From Ectocarpus siliculosus (lineage: Eukaryota > Sar > Phaeophyceae > Ectocarpales > Ectocarpaceae), in NCBI GenBank assembly GCA_000310025.1, contig FN649727.1:6199128-6243152 (forward strand): 44,025 bases of DNA, given 5' to 3'. Below are positions 22,084 to 32,747 of this stretch, in pieces (positions within the stretch are counted from its first letter, which is position 1; each line of letters begins with the position of its first letter). The notes below the pieces were generated by a model. That model was not told the DNA's origin, ran no database searches, and saw nothing but the letters and a program-made list of their open reading frames with translations. The position numbers were made by a program, and so were the translations under genes.

Positions 22084-24216
22084 TCACGAGGAGGGAGGTT
22101 CTTCGCCTTCTTCGCCGACCGCGCCGTCCTTCGGCGAGAGAGTGAGAACCCCGTCTTTGCCCATGGCCACGTCGAACTTCTCGGCGATCTCGGGAGTGAG
22201 GTCGGGCGCTCTGCCCTTGGTCACCTCGTCCGGCGTCCCGGTGGACTGCATGTACTCCTCGATATTGTTCCCGAAAGCGGGAAAGTCCAACTTACGCGAG
22301 CAAAACAACACAAACGTGCAAAAGGAGAACGCGACAGGGGCAGTCAGTGTAGCGAGGAAGAAATAATGCTGGAACGGAATGTGACAGATTTCGACCAAAA
22401 GTCATGTTAGTGAGGGCTTTCTTCCTGACGTGCGGGCACATAGACAAAGAGCCCCGCTAAAACTCGGGATTAAAAAAAAACATCACCGGATGTGGTATCT
22501 AGCGCACCCTGGTGCCTTGAGTAATACGTAGATCAGGACTTGTACTTACTAGCCACCGCCCGTCACCGAGCTTGGTGCACCCGCGAACGAGAGCGTTGTA
22601 GTAAACCGTTGCGTACTACGGGTAGGGGGAAAAGGCTGATCAAAGACCTTTCTTACGTGACACAACATCTCACCTTCTTCAAGTTGTCCGCGATGAGGTG
22701 CCTCGCCCCACAGGACTGGCACGTGCAGATCACGATGCCCTCCTCGTAGGCGTTCTTGTTGATCATGTACTGGCTCACCCCTTCGCACAGATTGCAGGTG
22801 AACTGCATGAACAGCTGCCGTTGCCCCGTGCCCTTGGCGCCTTCCGCCTCTGGAACTCCCCCACCCCCGGCAGCCCCGCCTCCCTGTTTCGCCGCTTTCT
22901 GCTCGACGATTTGAATCCGAAGCCCAGCGGCGCATGGATGCAGCATCCACGAGGGTATGACAGAGATGACGTTTGTACGCCCCGTGGAGGGAATGTGGAG
23001 CAGACAAATAGCATCCAGAAAGCGCTACCGGCACACTCATCGGCACAAAACAACAAACAACTGCCATTGGTGTATGATGCATACATGCCTACTGTACTCA
23101 CACACGCGAACAGATGACGGGTGTCAAGAGGCAAACAAGGCGCAAGTGAACCAAACGATTTCTTCTATACATAAGGCCACAACCCGTACGCATACATCCA
23201 GCAGTACGCATACATCAAGCAGTACCACCGGTGATCCACGTTCTGCAACCAACCTTCTCGTGCGTCGTTGACGGCCGTAACACTTAAACGGTCAGAAATA
23301 AGTCTCCTTGTTGTTCTTGTCTTCACATAAAAAACTGTCCCGATCTCTGCTCAGTACCGTCCGATACCCGAGTGCTACCTCACGTGGACACCCTCTGTGG
23401 CAGCACGCTAATTCCCATACCCCCAAAAGGTTGCTATTAGACCAAACATGGCCGCACGCTAACTCTATACCGCCCAACGGGGTACCAGATAAATTCCTTG
23501 GTGAAGTGAATCATGCAACCAGCAAACCAACCGTTGCACTTGTCGCGCACCTTTCCTTTCCCCTTCTTCTTCGAAGACTTCGCTGCTGCTGCTGCTGCCG
23601 AGTCATCTCGCTGCCCGAACCCAGCGTTCAACGGGCGACACGTGTTGCTTCGAGCCGAGGAGGACGAGCGTTGTGTTGGATGCAGCAAGACTCCTCGGCT
23701 ACTGCCACTGCTGCGACCGCCGTTTCTTGCACGGCATTCTCTCTGCTGCTGCGGTGGTCGGGATGAACCTGCGCAATGATGGCCGTTGTTGCCGCCGGGT
23801 GGTGGGTGCAATCGCAGTTGGTGGTGCGCGTCAAACCTCCGAACTCATGTGAAACGTGCGATGGTCATGCGTGTCAGCCACTTTGACACACACACACAGC
23901 ACAGCAATATTTCAAGTAGCGTGAGCCTTGCACAGATTCTTCAAATCGATACTCATCTCCCTCGTCATGTTGTTGTGTGCAGTGCACATGTCTGGACCAG
24001 CTGTAGTCTCAACGTCGTTCAATCAACAGCAAGGAGGGAACCTACGACAACGCAGTCGCACACATCAAGCTGACAGTCCCGCCAGAGAATCAAGACGGTA
24101 CAACATGACTCGCGCTCACCGACTGGGACTACGACGAAACCGTCCGCCTGGTGGTTGCCAGTCAAATGGAGCCCTATTAAGGTCGCGCCCAACGTTACTG
24201 GCACCATGGTCTTCAT
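22084..24216 (-). CDS. Zim17/DNL-type zinc-finger HSP70 escort protein, plastid-directed, 248 aa
   Basis: Zim17/HEP proteins keep organellar HSP70 soluble and active. Exons 24216-24120, 23768-23551, 22898-22674 and 22290-22084 join in frame (phases 1, 0, 0). Residues 134-180 are the zinc ribbon: FTCNLC (C140, C143), then CQSC 21 residues later (C165, C168), followed by HLIADNL with the family DNL motif. The C-terminal DFPAFGNNIEEYMQ helix matches the family ending, then comes an acidic tail. The N-terminus (MKTMVPVTLGATLIGLHL..QADG followed by FVVV) looks like a signal peptide plus F, so plastid import rather than the usual mitochondrial location is inferred. A Ser/Arg- and Lys-rich linker precedes the domain. 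Family call is firm. The alternative start at 24246 is in frame but would put charged residues before the signal peptide. Confidence 0.92.
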
Positions 24217-25379
24217 CGTGGCTGGGAGGTACTCTCGTACTTTCAACTTTGAACACAGCAGTCGGTGTCTGATCTGGTTTCGTAGGGTCGCCCAGGGTCA
24301 CATGAGAGGAGATTCTAATTTTTTAGAGGGGGGGGGGGGGGTCCGCGGTCACCCCCGTTCAAGAGACTACGCAAAAAAGAACATACGACAACACGGCAAC
24401 AACGTAGGCGCGACCTCTATGCAGCTCACACCAATCGGATAACATACGTTGGAGCAGGTGATGGGACTGGCGGAGGGGAGTAACCTCGCTGTGAACCACA
24501 CAAAGGTCATTTGAAAATTGCATCTTTTCCTTTTTAGGGCATCCGAAAATATAATGATTTTCGCAAGTCCATATTTGAGCATGATACACCACCCGATTAC
24601 TTCTTACATCGGTTGCGCCACAGCTGAAAATGTCAAACATGGACTTGAAATGTCGACGCGCGAGAGAGTAGTGATGAACCTCTGTTGCTTTCAAACTCAA
24701 GGCATGGATGGGCGCCTGATGCAAAAATTGCACATGTTCAGCGAGACGACGTGACCAAGGCCTTTTCTTTGTTGGCGCAAAAACTTGGTTGGCTACACAT
24801 CAGATTTACCAGATGCAGTTGGCTATCGTGTTCTATGGAACGCCAGTGTGTAACCAGCGTGGAAACGAGCAATCAGCCTACAGAAGCCCGAACGGTATAT
24901 GAGTGAGAAACATTGTGTTGTGAAGAGAAAAGGCAGCCGAGTAGATAGAAAGCTGCAACGACGGAGAGCCTCTTGTCGTACACAAGTCGCAGTGAGACGA
25001 ATGTAGCGGCGTGAGCAATTACAAAAAAACTTCCCCACCGACCCCACCGATGTTGGCGGCGAAAACACCCGCACATTGACACACGCAGCGCTTTCTTCAT
25101 CAATAACACAGCACGCTCCTATGGCAGCACCTTGCGTTCGCCCTCTGGTCAGGCTCGACAAAACAAGCGACATGCGGGTCAGATTCCTTTTATACATTGC
25201 AGTCGACGCTGCTTTCGCCTACACAAAACATACGCCCACATACACTCGGCCGCCCACAAAAACTGGCCGTCACAAGGAAAACCAAACGAAACAGCCCCGC
25301 CAAGTTTCGCTCCTGCTAAAGGTGCAAAAGCAAATGTCACCCTTTGCCTGTTACTGAAATTGTACGGTCGTATCGTATC
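24217..25379. other. Intergenic region with a 14-G run, no gene seen
   Basis: It lies between the 5' end of the Zim17 gene and the 3' end of the Iwr1 gene, both on the minus strand, so it should contain the Zim17 promoter and the Iwr1 3' UTR. A run of 14 G is at 24328-24341. No open frame shows family features. Confidence 0.55.
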
Positions 25380-28300
25380 TCATCGCTTCGGACCCCATGC
25401 AAATACGCCCGCTCCGCCCAATTCCGCGTGGGACGTGCTTTCCGTTGATGTTCCTGTTGCGCCATCTTTACCATGGCCTCGCCCCGATGTCGGCGGCATC
25501 CGCTTCACTAACCCATCCACACCCACAACGCCACTCCTACTCCAACCGGACACGCCATCGAAGTCGTCGTTGTCTTCGACATCAGCGAGCCCACCGCCGC
25601 CACCGTCACCACCACCACCACTACCAAAGTTTCTGGAAAACTCCTCATGCACATCCACAACCCTTCGATAGTACGGCTCGTTGTCGCTATCGCTGTCGAA
25701 GCCAGCATTGCCGTCGCTGCTACTGCTTCCGTTCTCTGACGCGCAAGAGGACCCCGACCCGCCGGCGTAGACGTAGGGCGAGATACCCGCACCTTCTTCG
25801 TCTCCCTCATCCTGGTGGCAGCGTGATTGCGAGAGGCGTCGGAAAGCGGAGAAATAAGGGCCACGGGCACTCATTTCGCCGCAATCAGTGGCTAGCCACA
25901 TGGATCGGGAGGGCAAAAAATCATCGTAGTACTTTCCACGAGATATCTGAAGCGGCACGGAGACGGTGCTCCAGACAAATCATTTCATGGGGCTTCCCAT
26001 GTATTTTCATTCCCAAGACGCCGACTTATCGAAAGATCGATCACAATACCAAACGTACAGGGTAAATAGGCACGTTCCCACCAGCCTGTGCACACACAGG
26101 CGTCATCCCACGATATGCCCTCATTACCTCGGGGTAATCGTTGCCGTAATACCCCTCCGAGTTCGAGTCGGGGTCCTCCCCATCGTCGCCCTCTTCGCCG
26201 AGACCGCTCCAGTCGGAGTCGTGCTCGAACTCCAGCTCAACGCCCGCCGCCATCGTCCCGACCGCGTTCTCGTCTACGGGGCCGATCCCAGAGAGACGCA
26301 CGACCGGAGGCGCGCCGCCGCCCGCCGCGTTAATCGTCGTCTGCTGCCGTGCATTGATTACAACACACGAAAGTTTCAACACAGCCAGATCCGGTGGTAA
26401 GACGGCGGGTTGGTGGAAATAAGGGCGTGACGAGAGTGCTTGCGACTTATGCAGAGCTGAAAACTTTGGTGGTGTTCTGTTTGTTCCCTTTCAAAACAAA
26501 ATGGAGAACCTAGTGTATGAGTAATGCATATGCCCTAATACTGAAGTGATACCCATGCGTATTTGCCGTCAGTTTTGGCGTTGAAGGCTAGCTTCAAGGC
26601 GTAGATGTCTTCCGCTTAGTCGATCTCTTTGCGCGAGAACGGAAAGGGGTCTGATAAAGAGGGATATAACGGGAGACGTACCAACGACAGCTGACCAACC
26701 AACGACTGCTGGCAACCAAGCAAGGAGCAGTCGACCTGCTCCCTACTTGTCTTGTTGTGTGAGTGTACTCAATGACACCTTCCTCCCGTTGCCTCTTTCC
26801 TTCGAAGCTAACAAGCGGACCTCGTACCTTAACCATCACTGGGACACACAGCAAAAGAGGGAGTGCAAGCCAAACACACGCATAGCGCCTCGAATCTCAA
26901 AAGCCGTACCTTTTCGCCAAGCTTTCCGCAAGAGGTAGGCACTGCAGCAGACGGCGCCCCCGCCCCCGCCCCCGCCCCAGGCGCTGGGGCTCCCACTGCC
27001 GGCGGTCCCACCGTCGAGGCCTGTGCGGCAGGTTCGTAGTAGTAGAGATCGTACACGAAGTCGCCACCACCGCCGCCTCCACCACCACCTCCCCCTCCCG
27101 AGCTGCGGCGCTTCGAGGAACGAACCCTCGCCTCTTCCTCTTCCTGATCGGCAACGCGCTGGAGCTCCGCGAAGCACTCGCGGTGGCCGCGCATGCCGGC
27201 GAAGAGCGCGGCGCTCCTGCCGTGGGCGTCGACAAGGGTCGCCTTGGCGCCGATAGACAGCAGGTGCCGGACAGTGCCCAGGTCGCCGTGGAAGGCGGCG
27301 GCCATGAGGGCGGTGGAGGCGTCGCCCAGTCGACGGCGGTAGTTGACACCGGCGGGGGACGGGTAGGAGGAGGTTGTGAGGATGTCGCGGAGGCTCGACA
27401 TGTCCCCTGTCTGGAACGCCTGTGATGCGGGGGGTGTTTGAGGAAGCAAAGCAAAGCAAAGCCAGGGTGAAGGAAGACGACGATTGGTTGCTGATGGTAG
27501 TATTTGTAGTGTCTCGAAACGAGGTAAACACAAGGGCAAGTTTCAAGGGGTTGGGAGATGAAGGAACACTTCAACAAAATCCTACTACCCCCGGGTTCAT
27601 GTTGAAAGAAGGAAGAAGGAGGCCTTTTGAGTTGACGCTGCACACAGACATACCTAGTCAAGAAAACAAAAAGCGAGGAATTATTTAGAGCGAATCGCTT
27701 TTGAAGTGTTTCTTTCAGTCGAGCAAGGATCTGAGCACGACTCTCTCATGGCGTGAATCAATACTTACACCCTCATCCATCCCAGTTGTGTGACACCAAC
27801 GGCGCATGGCCCCTCACCGTGAAAATAGCCTTGTCCATCTGCCGCTCTGCAGGGGTCAGAATGGGTGCCGCTGCGCGCTTCGCAGTAGAAACATGAGCGC
27901 CTCCAGCTGCCCCCGCATCGCCCATCACCGAGGTATCCATCATGGTACTTGCATCAGCCTGCCCAACAGCGTGAAGGTCAATCACGTGCAGGTTGGCTGG
28001 AGCAGCCGTAGCAGCTCCATCTGATGCCAGTCCACTCGACTGCGGAGAAGGGTCCTGTTCGTGCCCGCCTCGCCCTGACGAGTCTGCGGGAGCGGGGCTG
28101 TTCTTGCGAACGATACCCACTGCCCTTGCCTTCACTCGCCTCACTTCCAGGTAGTCGAACACAGCGGCGGTCGGCGGTGGCGGCGAACAAGAAGCATAGT
28201 TGGTGTTGAGGCCTTTACTTCGCAGCAGAGCGTCCAGCCGCCCTCCGCTTTCACCTCCGTCCCCTCCGCCTTCCTCGCCTCCGTCCAACGCACGCTTCTG

Positions 28301-28771
28301 ACGCGCGATAGGCGTACCAGCGACAGGGGGCCGCCCCTCGTCGCCTCGGTCGCGGCTTCCGTCTGGCTCGGTCGTTCGAACACGCTTGTACACCAACCTC
28401 CTCGGCGGGTGCATCCTGACAGTAGGCTGCTGCTGTTGCTGCTGCTGTTGTTGCAACGGCGGAGGATGCTGTTGTTGCCGTTGAGACTCGGCAGTCTTGT
28501 CGAGGCTAAGGACGGCCATGGTCTCCGCGATGGAGGTAGTTCCGGCTGCACGCCGCTTGCGATTCGGCATCGCTTCTTGCTCCTCGCTTCTTTCCCCTTC
28601 GTCGGTGGTGGCTACCAGGAGGCTCTCCACCGCAGCATCTCCGCGCTTGCGCTTGACTCGGAGCACGACGAGATGCGGAGCCGGCGCTGGCTTCTTTCGC
28701 GAAGCCGCATTCTTTTCGATCGCCGCCGCCACAGCCTTCCGAGATTTTCGTGGGACGGGAGCCTGGGACAT
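25380..28771 (-). CDS. IWR1: Iwr1-type RNA polymerase II nuclear import factor with ankyrin-like repeats, 704 aa
   Basis: Iwr1 (SLC7A6OS in animals, RDM4/DMS4 in plants) binds assembled RNA polymerase II and guides it into the nucleus. Exons 28771-27818, 27419-26910, 26346-26128 and 25811-25380 join with every intron in phase 0. Family signatures: basic N-terminus with LRVKRKRGDAAVESLLV, then VYKRVRTTEPD and FDYLEVRRVKA (exon 1), then FVYDLYYYEP (residues 439-448) and DSNSEGYYGNDYPEDEG (from 548). Between exon 1 and the Iwr1 core, residues about 319-410 look like two to three ankyrin repeats (STALMAAAFHGDLGTVRHLL, then AHGRSAALFAGMRGHRECF), which known Iwr1 proteins lack. Low-complexity Gln, Gly, Ser and Asp tracts enlarge the protein to about twice the usual size. 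In-frame ATGs at 28972 and 28963 are possible earlier starts, but they come within about 85 bp of the divergent AP-3 start. Confidence 0.85.
26957..26978 (-). other. G-quadruplex motif inside the Iwr1 coding exon
   Basis: On the coding (minus) strand four G4-5 blocks are separated by single C bases. They encode a Gly/Ala/Pro-rich linker between the FVYDLYY and NDYPE parts of the Iwr1 domain. Quadruplex folding is an inference from the pattern only. Confidence 0.6.
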
Positions 28772-29055
28772 GATTAATGGCCTAGCTTGCTTTTTCCCAG
28801 GACTGTTTCTGCCTACTCTCCCACCACACGTGACAGACTCGTCTGCCGTGTGCTGTGAGCAGCCAGTAGTGCATGACCGGGTGGGTACCACACAGAGTGT
28901 TTTTTCGAAAACGGGGTACCTACCCACTGTTTCTCCTAATTCTTCCGCAGACCCTCGCTGCATCGTGTCCAATTGTCCTGTCCTGCACAGAGCACTGCAC
29001 TGACATCACCGCACCACCAACCCACGCCCACCGTAGGCTGTTGGCTGTCTGCACT
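28772..29055. promoter_or_regulatory. Short divergent promoter between Iwr1 and AP-3 sigma genes
   Basis: Only 284 bp separate the two opposed start codons, so the promoters probably overlap or are one bidirectional element. No TATA box stands out. If Iwr1 starts at an earlier ATG the gap would shrink to about 85 bp. Confidence 0.55.
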
Positions 29056-30734
29056 ATGATTCGAGGTGTCATTATCGTCAACAACCATGGGAAGCCTCGT
29101 CTTGTCAAGTTCTACCAAACTGTGGTGAGCACGCAGCAAAATCGCTACAGCAGTCAGTCTACAGCTTCGCAGGGGTGCGCTTCCTTTGTTGTTCGTCAGC
29201 AGGTGTTGTGAGGTGCACACATATTTTCCCTCTGTTACCCTATCCTGATTCCGGGCCGCTGTGCGAGGAAAAGGGCATAACAGTGCTGGACCTAGCTTGT
29301 GTTCGGCGATTATATCACTACTGCAAACTACTGCACGCGTGCGTCTCTTGCCCATGTTGCCAACCTATTCCGCCGCATATTCCTATACACTCTGCACACA
29401 GCCGGCAAGCCTGCCCCAGATACTGCTGCTGTAAGATAGATGTCATGACGTCGTTGTCATTGGGGCTATTCACATTGCGTATTGGCGTCCATGACTTGTC
29501 ATCATTGGTGTCTGAGAAAATTAGCCCGGCGCATAGACCACTATGCAAGACAACAGGACAACGCATCGCGCCGCAGCCTGTGTGTGAAACCCGCGTGTTG
29601 CCCCTCTCTTTGTCTCGGTGATCCACTACGGTGCCTCACATACTGCTGTATTCTCCTATGCACGATGTCCCCCTCTGTATACAAACGAATCCCCGTCAAA
29701 CACCACCCAATTGATCAAACACACTAGGTCGGCGAAGAAGCCCAGAAAAGCGTGATACAGCGCATCTTTCAGCAGGTGGCACAGCGGCCAGACTCGTTCT
29801 GCAACTACTTGGAAGGGATCATTCCCGAGTGGGGGGAAGGCACGAAGCTCATCTACCGGCACTACGCGACGCTCTACTTCGTGTTTGCCGTAGATTCGCA
29901 GGAGAGCGACCTGGGCATCCTCGACCTCGTTCAAGGTATGTTTTGCGACCATTGAAACGCCCGATTTCACTCACCCCTTGGCCATCGCCACGCAGCCTGT
30001 GGCGTGCTGTCTCCTCTCCGGCCTTGCTTGGCCCTTCAAATATTTAGCTCTGTTTCTCACGTGTGGCTTTATTCGAGCGCCTGCAAGCTGCTGTGTGGCG
30101 TTTCTCATGGCACTCGATCCTTCTGCCCTGCCTCGTCCGGAATACGCCCGAATGAATGACACTGCTGCTGTGCCGGCAGTCTTCGTCGAGGCCTTGGACA
30201 AGTGCTTTGAGAACGTGTGCGAGTTGGACCTCATCTTCCACTCCGACAAGGTATGCCTTCCTGCTGATTCCAGTTGCTGTTGTGGAAGAAGGCTGCGGGT
30301 TAGGCGTACAGTCTGAAGCTGGGCGTGATCGCTCATTCTCCGTCCGTTCAAGGAGTGCTTCCTCTCCTGTTGCGGTCAGCTTGTGCTCTCCTACGCGTCC
30401 TGACTACTATAACCGGTACGACCGCTACATGTAGATGCATGCGTGTCTGTTGCGAAGCGCAAGGCGAACGCTATTAAGCGGGTGTACCTTTCCTACCTAC
30501 TCTCGCTCCCCTTTCAAGGTTCACTACGTTCTCGACGAGATAATCATGGGCGGCATGGTGCTCGAGACCAACATCAACCAAATCCTGCTGGCGATCAACG
30601 ACCAAAACCGACTCCACGCCGCCTCGAACAAGGTCGGCCTTCCGCCATCTGGGGGTATCAGCGCACATGGGAGGCCTTCAGGCGGGGTGGGGGGTGGCGG
30701 ATCCTCGGGCATTCCTGGGATGCGAACACGATGA
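29056..30734 (+). CDS. AP3S: AP-3 adaptor complex sigma subunit, 187 aa
   Basis: This is the small subunit of the heterotetrameric AP-3 adaptor that sorts cargo from Golgi/endosomes to vacuole- or lysosome-type organelles. Exons 29056-29124, 29728-29935, 30180-30250 and 30519-30734 join in frame (phases 0, 1, 0). The longin-like fold is complete: MIRGVIIVNNHGKPRLVKFY at the start, KLIYRHYATLYFVFAVDSQE in the centre, then DLVQVFVEALDKCFENVCE, LDLIFHSDK, and MGGMVLETNINQILLAI. The insert after FCNYLEG and the LDLIFH segment separate AP-3 sigma from AP-1 and AP-2 sigma. A Gly/Ser-rich tail after about residue 155 is unconserved. Length fits the family (about 190). It shares a short divergent region with the Iwr1 gene. 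Confidence 0.98.
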
Positions 30735-32747
30735 CACCGGCAGAAGTGTAGGCTGCCGTTGCACGTAAAATTTCTTGAGATATTGAGGCACCCCATTAGC
30801 CAACAGAACGTCAGGGTATTGTCGAGGAAACCAACCCCGACTTACATCGGTATACCTGGGAGTGGTGTGAATCATGAACGACATCAGCTTCATCGCCGTC
30901 GCGGAACTGGGCGAATCGGGTCCAATAGATGTTTCGTGATCAATCCGTCGGAAAACGCCAAGAAAACAGGCTGGGTGACAGGTGTGGGGAAGGATTCGTG
31001 AACGGCTGGGAATATTTCGGCTCACTTGGCTGGACTTTGGGTGCTGAGTTTATGCTTGTTCCACTGGCCGGGGTGATATTTGCCCGTCTCGGCGCCTAGT
31101 TAAAGAGTCGCGGTGGCGCAAAGAGAAGTACAAGGTGGTCGGTAAACATTGGCGCACACACATGCGGCCCGCGCCGCAAACGTGGAGACAACCAAGTAGC
31201 ATACAAGGAAGGACAGATGAAGAAGTGCACACATGGGTCCCTGCCCTCGTCCTGCGCGACGGTGACAGCTTTGTTTGTGTCCCCCTGATGAGGGGTTGGT
31301 TGATTGGGCGGGAAAGCGTGAAAGAAACCCCATGCCACGTACGTCGACTATCGCCAAGCGGGAGCAGCCTGAAATTTCGTGAGCTGAGAGAAAATCAATC
31401 TCAGTTTCTGTGCATATGCCAGGATTTCTGTCAAGACATAAAATAATGTAGTCGTTGTTTTACCCGCAGCAGAACCCCCAACTTGCAATTGGGGGGAACA
31501 TCTGGAATCAACGAAGGCACATGCTGCGGCTGAAATCGATTCGCTGCGTGGCGTGTGGGGCACACGCGTCCACTGAGAACAGGGGGGAAAGGTGTGCGGA
31601 GCATTCGTCCGATCGACAGGGGGAACGTTTCAGGGATGTGCGCCTTGACGATAAATGAATCATGCGTCAAGCCTGCGTACGCAAAGCCATCAGCATTTGG
31701 CGACCTTACATGAATGTCCACATCATTCGTCTCGCCAGTTCGCCATGCTCATTCGAGAACAATCATGGCGTGGCGTTCATTGATACTGACCAACGGTTTG
31801 GAGCACAGGACGCGAGCAGCATTAGACTGCAATGCCTGGTGAGGCTACTGTCGCAGAAAACCGAAAATCTGGTGATCCGATTAAACCAATGTTGAGTACC
31901 GCATGGAAGGTAGAGCCCGAGCAACAACCGCAACACGCTAAGCAGTCCTTCCTCTTTCTTACCCATACCGAGATATTTCTCTTATTGACAGCTCCAACTT
32001 CTGCACCATCTTTTCATCCACAACAAGCACCCCGACTGCACCATCGCGCCGGGTCGCGTATCCCACAGAGAGCAAGCCACACGTGTCCACAGATAATCCA
32101 ACCTCTACACAGAGCTACGCGAAGCTCAGAACAATCCTATCGGGATGAAAGGACCATCATAGCATGTCGAACAGAATCAAATCGGCGTCGACGGGAGCCA
32201 CAAACCCCGCAGCGACGGGCAATGTGTACCTGGACTAGAAATGTGCACAATACAGGTAGCGTGTCCAAGCATGGAGCGTTCGAGCCTGTGAAGGGTTCTT
32301 CCTTCATTCCCCAACGCAAATCCTATTCCCGTCTAATAAAATCAGTAGTCTAGCTTGCCAAACAAGCTTTGTGAAAACAACAAGCTCCTATTCCCAGGGG
32401 CCCGGCCGAAACGCGACTTTCTTGCGCCGAGTTGAGACCCACGATTACCTCAGACTATCTAGGGGTGGGTTAAAGCTACAAAAGCAAATCGTCCTGCCTG
32501 GTAAGGTGCACTGCCTCACTCAACTGCACCGAGCTGGAAAACGAATAGGTCCACCGCATCAGCTCCTTGTGACCTCCCTGTAACGGTGCCCCACACTTGA
32601 GTGTATCTGTAGTAGCAGCAAGAGAAGAACCAGAGAGAACCCCACCCAGAAGGACGGACGCCATGCCCAACAGCCATCCAGTACGTTCGAGCGACCAGTA
32701 CGTTCAAGCCCGCGGGTCTACCATAGGTATCTGTAGTCTTGTTCACT
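30735..32747. other. 2 kb convergent intergenic region, no gene seen
   Basis: It lies between the 3' ends of AP-3 sigma (plus) and the FKBP gene (minus). It contains a hairpin with arms CCCCCAA (31475-31481) and TTGGGGG (31489-31495). The longest frame, 31832-32353 plus (173 codons), has an unusual Ser/Arg/Gln-rich composition and no motif, so it is not called. Long 3' UTRs probably occupy part of the space. Confidence 0.5.
31475..31495. other. Short perfect hairpin
   Basis: Seven-base arms CCCCCAA and TTGGGGG flank a seven-base loop. It stands alone without a U-run, so a terminator function is not claimed. Confidence 0.6.

Noticed and set aside
31832-32353. Open frame of 173 codons on the plus strand
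   Set aside because: Composition is typical of random GC-moderate DNA, no domain or signal is visible, and no splice partner was found.
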